From: Nitrincola alkalisediminis
GTDB lineage: Bacteria > Pseudomonadota > Gammaproteobacteria > Pseudomonadales > Balneatricaceae
Direction of reading: 5' to 3'
Assembly: GCF_009821115.1 (NCBI RefSeq)
Contig: NZ_VYTY01000001.1
Coordinates: 62,001-126,000, forward strand
Length of the DNA: 64,000 bases
A program made the position numbers and the translations under genes. Below are positions 58,467 to 64,000 of this stretch, in pieces; the stretch's first letter is position 1; each line of letters starts with the position of its first letter. Under the pieces are notes generated by a model, which was not told where the DNA came from, did no database searches, and saw only the letters and a list, made by a program, of their open reading frames with translations.

Positions 58467-59237
58467 ATGAATAATCCGGTAATTGAACGAGAGGCATTGT
58501 TGAAGTACTGCCATGAATTGTTAAAGGTGGATCGCTTCAAGGATTATTGTCCTAATGGCTTACAGGTTCAGGGTCGTTCGGATATACGCAAAATCATGAC
58601 GGGGGTAACAGCATGCCAAGCGCTCATTGATGAGGCTGTGGCGTGGGGAGCTGATATGCTATTGGTTCACCATGGGTATTTTTGGAAAGGTGAATCTGAA
58701 GTCATTACCGGCATTAAGTACCAGCGTCTGAAAACCTTGCTTGCCAATGATATTAACCTGGTTGCTTATCATCTGCCTTTGGATGCTCATCCTGAGTTGG
58801 GCAACAATGTTCAGCTTGCGGATAGACTAGGGTTTGTGGTTCAGTCAACGATGGAACCGAACAATCCTTTTGCAATTGGAAATATTGGTGCTCTCGCAGA
58901 GCCTCTTGAATTAAGTTTATTCTCTCAGCATTTGGAGAGGGTGTTGCAACGAGTGCCTCAGGTGATTGCAGGTGGGGCGCATCCGGTGGGTAAGATTGCT
59001 TGGTGCACGGGAGCGGCTGACAAAATGATTGAAAGTGCGTATGCGTTGGGTGCAGATACCTACATCAGTGGAGAGATTTCTGAGCCTGTTGTTCACTTTG
59101 CACGAGAGGCGGGTATACATTACATTGCAGCAGGGCATCATGCTACCGAGCGATACGGGATTCAAGCCCTAGGCCAGCACTTGGCTGACCGTTGGGAGAT
59201 TGAGCACAGGTTTGTTGATATAGATAATCCAGTTTAA
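58467..59237 (+). CDS. NIF3/YbgI-family dinuclear metal protein
   Basis: 256 residues, Nif3-like fold; E. coli YbgI is a hexameric toroid with two metals per site and is proposed as GTP cyclohydrolase-like. Metal ligands are present: LLVHHGYFWKG, LPLDAHPELGNN, and at the C-terminus AGHHATERYG. DYCPNGLQVQGR near the start is diagnostic. Function in the cell remains unclear. Its stop overlaps the stop of the convergent gene. Confidence 0.92.
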   Translation: MNNPVIEREALLKYCHELLKVDRFKDYCPNGLQVQGRSDIRKIMTGVTACQALIDEAVAWGADMLLVHHGYFWKGESEVITGIKYQRLKTLLANDINLVAYHLPLDAHPELGNNVQLADRLGFVVQSTMEPNNPFAIGNIGALAEPLELSLFSQHLERVLQRVPQVIAGGAHPVGKIAWCTGAADKMIESAYALGADTYISGEISEPVVHFAREAGIHYIAAGHHATERYGIQALGQHLADRWEIEHRFVDIDNPV

Positions 59238-59779
59238 CGCTTAGTTTCATTGCCTTCGTCGTTGAGGCCTGGATCTGGTTGAGGCGGAGGTGTGATTTCA
59301 TCTTTCTTTTTTAAGCCGTAACTGCTCGAAAGAGTGCCTTCTTCATTCGGTGCCTTGGGTGCATAATCACGAGGAGGTTCGATGACGTTTGTTTGATCTT
59401 CTAAGTTTGAGTCTTGAGGTGGCTTAACGTCTTCAGTTTGTACGTCGGGTATCAAGGCTTCAACCTGCTTTGGTTGTAACGATGCATGAAGAGAGTTACC
59501 CGCGGCTTGATTTGGACAGAGTGTCTGTGCTCCAGATGCCAGATGCTCATGAACTTTACGATATTGCTCAGTCAAGTTGTTGACGAGCTCAGCTGTCGTT
59601 TCGAAGTGAGACGTGACTTCCTGCTTGTATCGGTGCAGTTCGGTTTTGGTTTGCTTGATTTCGTTGGCTGTCTCAATTTTTTGTTTGCTGCTTCCTTTCG
59701 AAAAGCCAAGCATATAGCCAATCATGGCGCCAATAACTAGGGCAATAAGAGTGATTATCCAGATAGTTTCCTGTTCCAC
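59234..59779 (-). CDS. zapG: ZapG/YhcB-type DUF1043 protein
   Basis: Single N-terminal membrane helix (IWIITLIALVIGAMIGYMLG) followed by a coiled coil (about 30-75) with FETTAELVNNLTEQYRKVHEHL, as in YhcB/ZapG, which links cell division and envelope growth. 181 residues, longer than the roughly 130 of E. coli owing to an acidic Pro-rich C-terminal tail (about 105-180). Confidence 0.87.
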   Translation of the reverse strand: MEQETIWIITLIALVIGAMIGYMLGFSKGSSKQKIETANEIKQTKTELHRYKQEVTSHFETTAELVNNLTEQYRKVHEHLASGAQTLCPNQAAGNSLHASLQPKQVEALIPDVQTEDVKPPQDSNLEDQTNVIEPPRDYAPKAPNEEGTLSSSYGLKKKDEITPPPQPDPGLNDEGNETKR

Positions 59780-59893
59780 TAGAAGTTCCTCTTCGGAGAG
59801 TCGTCGTTAAATTCAATAAAAAGCATAATATCAGATTCAACACTCAAGTGTTGTGCCTAATCAAGTAATGAAGCGAAATTTTCTGAGAGGATC

Positions 59894-60466
59894 TTAGTTT
59901 TCGCGTGCCGATGACGGCTGCCAAAGAACCTCGCGCCCTCCTTTTTCTCTTGCTAAAAAACGTGCCGTAACAAAAAGGTAATCGGATAATCGATTGAGAT
60001 AAGCCGCGCCCATCGGATTGATGGTCTCATCTTCTATACTGGCCAATTCAACCATACGGCGTTCGGACCGACGACAAACCGTGCGAGCAAGATGGGCTGT
60101 GGCAGCGGCTCGATTTCCACCGGGTAAAATAAACTCTTTCAAAGGAGGAAGCTCGTCATTTAAGATATCCAGCCAGTGCTCTAAGCGATTGACGGTTTCC
60201 AGTTGAATGACAGTGTAGCTCTTGTCGGCTATTGCAAGCTCACCTCCTAAGTCAAAGAGATCGTTTTGGACGGTTTGCAGATTGCTTAATAAGGGGTGAG
60301 AGCTTTCTAATTCACTAATTAGCAGGCCAATTAAACTGTTAAGTTCATCGACATCACCCAGTGCTTCAATTCTGGGATGATACTTTGGTACGCGGGAACC
60401 GTTAGCCAGTCCAGTAGTGCCTTTATCACCACTGCGGGTGTAAATCCGAGTTAAGCGATCAGCCAT
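59894..60466 (-). CDS. cob(I)alamin adenosyltransferase, PduO type
   Basis: Transfers the 5'-deoxyadenosyl group from ATP to cob(I)alamin. 190 residues. ATP-binding TRSGDKGTTGLANGSRV at the N-terminus, GDVDELNSLIG, FILPGGNRAAATAHLARTV, RRSERR and the NRLSDYLFVTARF helix are all family hallmarks. 22 bases after ppk2; no other cobalamin genes are near. Confidence 0.94.
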   Translation of the reverse strand: MADRLTRIYTRSGDKGTTGLANGSRVPKYHPRIEALGDVDELNSLIGLLISELESSHPLLSNLQTVQNDLFDLGGELAIADKSYTVIQLETVNRLEHWLDILNDELPPLKEFILPGGNRAAATAHLARTVCRRSERRMVELASIEDETINPMGAAYLNRLSDYLFVTARFLAREKGGREVLWQPSSAREN

Positions 60467-60488
60467 TGTTTGCTCTCCTTGGTGTCTA

Positions 60489-61250
60489 TTAAAGTAGCGT
60501 ACGTGCAGGGATGCATATCTGTGGATCGGGCGTTAAGTTCAACGATGGGTTTTTGTTTGGATAGGGTAGATTGTTTAGGATATAGCGCATGGCATTGAGT
60601 CTCGCACGCTTTTTATCGTCGGATAAAAGTGTGATCCATGGGGAGTCGGCTGTATCTGTATGTCGAAACATGGCTTCTTTTGCATCGGTATAGGCGTCCC
60701 ATTTGTCCAACGAAGCCATATCAATCGGTGAAAGTTTCCATTGTTTAAGTGGATCTGTTTTACGTGATTGGAAACGTTGGAACTGCTCATCGCGGCTGAC
60801 TTCGAACCAGAGTTTAAATAATCGAATTCCACTACGGACCAGCATGCGTTCTAGATCAGGGGTGTCTCGCATAAACTCCAGATATTCTGATGGGCTGCAA
60901 AACCCCATGACACGCTCTACACCTGCGCGGTTGTACCACGAACGGTCGAATAACAACATTTCGCCTGATGTGGGCAGTTGTTTAATGTAGCGTTGGAAAT
61001 ACCATTGTCCAGATTCGACATTAGAGGGTTTTTCAAGAGCAATGATTCGGGCGTGCCGAGGGTTTAAGTGCTCCATGAAGCGCTTTATCGTGCCTCCTTT
61101 GCCTGCCGCATCACGCCCTTCAAAAATGATTACGACACGCTGTCCCGTTTCTCTAACCCAGCTCTGCACTTTCAAAAGTTCTATTTGAAGTGCTTTTTTT
61201 TCTTTTTCATACTCTTTACGCGAGAGTTTATTAGCATAAGGGTAGTTCAT
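60489..61250 (-). CDS. ppk2: polyphosphate kinase 2
   Basis: Uses polyphosphate to phosphorylate nucleotides, mainly as polyP-driven NDP/NMP kinase. 253 residues, a one-domain PPK2. Walker A GRDAAGKGGTIKRF (about 45-58), the lid DRSWYNRAGVERVMGF and Walker B-like MLLFDRS are intact. KLWFEVSRDEQFQRFQSR and DPLKQWKLSPID follow. Class cannot be fixed by eye. Confidence 0.95.
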   Translation of the reverse strand: MNYPYANKLSRKEYEKEKKALQIELLKVQSWVRETGQRVVIIFEGRDAAGKGGTIKRFMEHLNPRHARIIALEKPSNVESGQWYFQRYIKQLPTSGEMLLFDRSWYNRAGVERVMGFCSPSEYLEFMRDTPDLERMLVRSGIRLFKLWFEVSRDEQFQRFQSRKTDPLKQWKLSPIDMASLDKWDAYTDAKEAMFRHTDTADSPWITLLSDDKKRARLNAMRYILNNLPYPNKNPSLNLTPDPQICIPARTLL

Positions 61251-61573
61251 ACTTCGCTCTTGTTTGTTGGTCGCGATTCCAATTTAGAGAAGGGTGTGTC
61301 CAGTTTGTTAGACAAGCGCTCATATTCATGGGCGTCTCTAAATTCCAATGCTCGGCTTCTTCAAGTGAAACCGTCCAAATTTATTGTGTTTTGGCCTTGA
61401 TTCACTGATCATAGAGCGTTTGCACAGTGCGATTGACCAAGGTTATGTTTAGTCAGCTTTGTACATTCGCAGGCTTAAGGACGATGAGTTGTCCTAATGC
61501 CAAGAATGGGCTGGTTCATTACACTTCCCAATAATTTAACCTATCGTATACCTTAACACAAAGGAGATAAATT
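61251..61573. other. 323-base divergent intergenic region
   Basis: Between ppk2 (minus) and yajQ (plus). An open frame at 61068-61400 is a shadow of ppk2. A good AAGGAG site sits before yajQ. No clear promoter, hairpin or RNA gene was recognised. Confidence 0.5.
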
Positions 61574-62056
61574 ATGCCTTCATTTGATGTGGTTTCCGAG
61601 CTGGATTCCCATGAAGTGACCAACGCGGTAGATCAAGCAAATCGTGAAATTCAAAGTCGCTATGATTTCAAAGGTGTGAAAGCTGACTTTGAGTTGCAAG
61701 ATGATACGGTCAACATGACAGCCGAAGTAGATTTTCAATTGCAGCAGATGATGGATGTTTTACGCAACAAGCTAACAGCACGTAAGATTGATATACGTTG
61801 TATGGAAGTAAAAGAGCCCGATTTGAGTGGGGTTAAGGCGCGTCAGCAAGTCATTCTGCGCCAAGGGCTTGATCAAGCCTTGTGTAAGAAAATTACCAAA
61901 TTGGTAAAAGACACTAAAATGAAAGTACAGGCTCAAGTTCAGGGCGAGAAGGTGCGCATCACAGGTAAAAAACGTGATGATCTACAAGAGGCGATGGCTT
62001 TGCTCAGAGAATCCAATCTTGAGCTGCCTGTGCAGTTTAATAACTTCAGAGATTGA
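61574..62056 (+). CDS. yajQ: YajQ-family nucleotide-binding protein
   Basis: 160 residues; two small alpha/beta domains. FDVVSELDSHEVTNAVDQANREI, SRYDFKG and the central RQGLDQALCKKITKLVKDTKMKV segments, cited in parts, identify the family. In Xanthomonas a member binds cyclic di-GMP and acts in transcription control; the role here is not known. ATG 61574 follows AAGGAG. It ends before a strong hairpin. Confidence 0.95.
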   Translation: MPSFDVVSELDSHEVTNAVDQANREIQSRYDFKGVKADFELQDDTVNMTAEVDFQLQQMMDVLRNKLTARKIDIRCMEVKEPDLSGVKARQQVILRQGLDQALCKKITKLVKDTKMKVQAQVQGEKVRITGKKRDDLQEAMALLRESNLELPVQFNNFRD

Positions 62057-62078
62057 TTGCTTTGTGAGTTCATCGTGG

Positions 62079-62120
62079 AGTATCTCAACATGCCCAGGCT
62101 CGGGTATGTTGAGATACTTT
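62079..62120. terminator. terminator between convergent yajQ and the reductase
   Basis: AGTATCTCAACAT (62079-62091) pairs perfectly with ATGTTGAGATACT (62106-62118), extended inward by GCCC/GGGT. TTTG follows on the plus strand; there is little T-run on the minus strand. Confidence 0.8.
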
Positions 62121-62130
62121 GTTAGCAGGA

Positions 62131-62892
62131 TTAGATACGCAAACCGCCATCCACTTCGAAGCAACGTCCATTTACATAGTCATTCTCAAGAATGAAGGTT
62201 ACGGTTGACGCAATTTCTTCAGGCTTGCCTAAACGTTTTGCTGGAATACCTGCCGCGATTTTTTCGAGCGCTTCAGGCTTCATGCTCATGACCATTTCAG
62301 TGCCAATATAACCCGGTGCAATTGACGCCGCACGGATACCGTAGCGAGACAGTTCTTTTGCCCAAGTAACCGCCATTGCTTGAACGCCGGCTTTTGTCGC
62401 CGTGTAGTTGGTTTGGCCCATGTTGCCAGAGCGAGACACAGACGAAATATTCACGATGCAGCCAGATGTGCCAAGCTCAATCATTTTGCAAGCGGCTTCA
62501 CGACCACAAAGGAACGTGCCTGTTAAATTGACATCCATGACTAGGTTCCACTGGTCCATTGTCATTTTAGCCGCTACTTTTCCATCTTTGACTTTGATGA
62601 ATAGACCATCGCGAGTGATGCCCGCATTGTTGACGAGTCCATGCAGTGTGCCAAAATCGCTGACAACATCATCAAACAGTTTCTCGACATCCGCTTCTAC
62701 AGATACGTTGGCAATGTAGCCACGCGCTTCTGAGCCCAATTCGGCGCAGAGTCCGATGGTTTCGTCCAGATCTTGCTGGTTCAAATCGGCCAGAGCCAAT
62801 TTAGCGCCTTTGCTGGCCAGTTCAAGCGCCATCGCGCGCCCTAAACCACGTCCGCCACCGGTGATGACGATCACTTTATCTTGCAGATCCAT
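62131..62892 (-). CDS. short-chain dehydrogenase/reductase, FabG-like
   Basis: 253 residues, classical SDR. Nucleotide motif TGGGRGLGRAMA (about 11-22), LVNNAGIT, catalytic Ser in NISSVS (about 150), Tyr/Lys in NYTATKAG (about 163-167) and APGYIGTEMV. Sequence is closest in feel to 3-oxoacyl-ACP reductase or acetoacetyl-CoA reductase. It is not beside a fatty-acid synthesis cluster, so the substrate stays open. Confidence 0.9.
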   Translation of the reverse strand: MDLQDKVIVITGGGRGLGRAMALELASKGAKLALADLNQQDLDETIGLCAELGSEARGYIANVSVEADVEKLFDDVVSDFGTLHGLVNNAGITRDGLFIKVKDGKVAAKMTMDQWNLVMDVNLTGTFLCGREAACKMIELGTSGCIVNISSVSRSGNMGQTNYTATKAGVQAMAVTWAKELSRYGIRAASIAPGYIGTEMVMSMKPEALEKIAAGIPAKRLGKPEEIASTVTFILENDYVNGRCFEVDGGLRI

Positions 62893-63118
62893 AATAATGT
62901 ACCTAGTTGGTTGAACATGTCTCTATTGTGCGACGCAAAATGCTGCAGCGCAACAAATATTCTGTTATAAGTTGCTCATCTTTTGGTCGAATTTGAAATA
63001 AGGGAAAATACCTATATATGGGTGTAGGTCGGTTATGAATTGAGCTTCGTTCTATCATTGCTTGATTCACACTTGCGAATGTGATCCACTGCATTGGATT
63101 CATGCAAAGAGGTTACCT

Positions 63119-63586
63119 ATGCGCTATATATTTTTACTCTTCATTATTGTCCCAATCATTGAAATCACCTTGCTGATTAACGTCGGCCAGATGATTGGAA
63201 TTATGTACACGATAGGGTTAGTGCTGCTATCGGCATTTATTGGCGTCAATATGTTACGCGTTCAAAGTCTTAGCACTCTGATGAAGGCTCAGGAGCGGGT
63301 GAATCAAGGTGAAATTCCTGGAAAAGAAATGGCTGAAGGTGTTGTGCTGGCTGTTGGCGGTGCTTTGTTAGTGACGCCGGGGTTTGTCACGGATGTTGTG
63401 GGGTTTTGCTGTCTTATACCTTGGACGCGTTCGGCCATTGTTCGCTTTATTAGCCAGCGATTTCAGCTTATCGCGTCGCACAAGACCGTTCATGCTCGTT
63501 ATACCGAAACCCATGTTAAATCCTCTCATGCATCCCATGCGGCTCCGGGTGATGTGATCGATGGTGAGTATACCCGTAAAGAATAA
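63119..63586 (+). CDS. fxsA: FxsA-family membrane protein
   Basis: 155 residues from ATG 63119 (MRYIFLLFIIVPIIEITLLI), preceded by AGAGG; the frame opens at 63062. Two to three membrane segments (about 1-20, 24-45, 75-100) and EIPGKEMAEGVVLAVGGALLVTPGF, in parts, are family signatures. In E. coli FxsA affects exclusion of phage T7 by the F plasmid. It sits upstream of groES, a common arrangement. Confidence 0.92.
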   Translation: MRYIFLLFIIVPIIEITLLINVGQMIGIMYTIGLVLLSAFIGVNMLRVQSLSTLMKAQERVNQGEIPGKEMAEGVVLAVGGALLVTPGFVTDVVGFCCLIPWTRSAIVRFISQRFQLIASHKTVHARYTETHVKSSHASHAAPGDVIDGEYTRKE

Positions 63587-63601
63587 TTTTTTGATGAACC
63601 A

Positions 63602-63627
63602 TTGAAAATGAGTTTGCCTCCCCCCAT
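63602..63627 (+). promoter_or_regulatory. groES: sigma32-type heat-shock promoter of groES
   Basis: TTGAAA (63602-63607), a 14-base spacer and CCCCATAT from 63622 match the RpoH consensus CTTGAAA-N13/14-CCCCATNT closely. It lies about 170 bases before the groES ATG. No CIRCE inverted repeat was seen. Confidence 0.7.
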
Positions 63628-63798
63628 ATACCCCACCAGAGCTTAAGACGGACAGTGAAGTTAAATTTTTTTGACTTCAACCATTGAAAAAAAGATGTCT
63701 GGCCATATGTATCAGGCATCCATTAATGGAAACTGTCATTCTTTGACATTAAACCAAATAACATCGCTTTAGATCCTAACTACCAGGAGATATACCAG

Positions 63799-64000
63799 AT
63801 GAACATTCGTCCACTTCACGATAATGTCGTTGTACGTCGCAGCGAAGAGGAAAAAACCACTGCAGGTGGCATCGTATTGCCAGGTTCTGCAGCTGAAAAG
63901 CCAAATCGCGGAGAAGTTCTTGCCGTTGGACCAGGTCGTACATTGAATAATGGAGAAATCCAAGCATCCTCTGTCAAAGTTGGCGATACAGTATTATTCG
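63799..64000 (+). CDS. groES: co-chaperonin GroES, 3' end outside window
   Basis: Lid of the GroEL folding chamber. 67 residues visible from ATG 63799 ([14 protein letters not shown]), preceded by AGGAGAT. The mobile loop [15 protein letters not shown] and [11 protein letters not shown] are intact. The frame runs off the window; groEL presumably follows. Confidence 0.97.
   Translation, partial: MNIRPLHDNVVVRRSEEEKTTAGGIVLPGSAAEKPNRGEVLAVGPGRTLNNGEIQASSVKVGDTVLF

Noticed and set aside
61068-61400. 110-codon plus-strand frame upstream of yajQ
   Set aside because: Most of it is antisense to ppk2 and the remainder has no ribosome site or recognisable content.

Overview
This 64 kb window is a chromosome segment of a gammaproteobacterium with moderate GC. 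Gene content and order suggest a marine Oceanospirillales/Pseudomonadales-type organism. Two long blocks follow the arrangement I recall from Pseudomonas: apaG-rsmA-pdxA-surA-lptD with divergent amgK-murU, djlA and rpe-gph; and gatBAC, mreBCD-maf-rng-yhdP, ptsO-rapZ-ptsN-hpf-rpoN, lptBAC-kdsC-kdsD, mlaFEDCB-ibaG-murA-hisG-hisD and an algW/degS-type protease. I cannot name a species.

Region 1 (1-14.6 kb) is the accessory part. After a 5'-truncated GGDEF diguanylate cyclase comes a complete type I-E CRISPR-Cas system in one direction: cas3, a 761-base insert, cas8e, cse2 (cas11), cas7e, cas5e, cas6e, cas1, cas2, a leader and an array of 63 full repeats, 63 spacers and a truncated terminal repeat. 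The insert between cas3 and cas8e is the most unusual part of the window. It holds an isolated CRISPR-repeat-like hairpin directly after the cas3 stop, several inverted repeats, a strong sigma70-type promoter, a palindrome-rich leader, a 72-residue Cys/His-rich protein and two further strong hairpins before cas8e. The array leader carries a boxA-like antitermination sequence.

Region 2 (14.6-31 kb) starts with small genes (a monooxygenase-fold protein, an unrecognised protein, a DUF2805-type protein), an initiator tRNA, a PilZ protein and a MotA/MotB stator pair. It continues with ribosome and translation maintenance (apaG, rsmA), pyridoxal phosphate synthesis (pdxA), outer-membrane assembly (surA, lptD), peptidoglycan recycling (amgK, murU), a DjlA-type co-chaperone, rpe, gph and a periplasmic di-haem peroxidase behind a probable FNR/ANR box.

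Region 3 (31-57 kb) holds tRNA amidotransferase gatCAB, the mreBCD shape operon, in which mreC appears to start at ATT, then maf, rng and yhdP, the nitrogen-PTS/rpoN cluster, LPS transport and Kdo synthesis genes, the Mla phospholipid-transport operon, murA and the first histidine-synthesis genes.

Region 4 (57-64 kb) has a membrane-anchored HtrA-family protease, a NIF3-family protein, a ZapG/YhcB-type protein, a PduO-type cobalamin adenosyltransferase, polyphosphate kinase 2, yajQ, an SDR reductase, fxsA and the start of groES behind a good sigma32-type promoter. I saw no insertion sequences, integrases or prophage genes. Assignments rest on reading protein sequences and motifs by eye; no database search was run.
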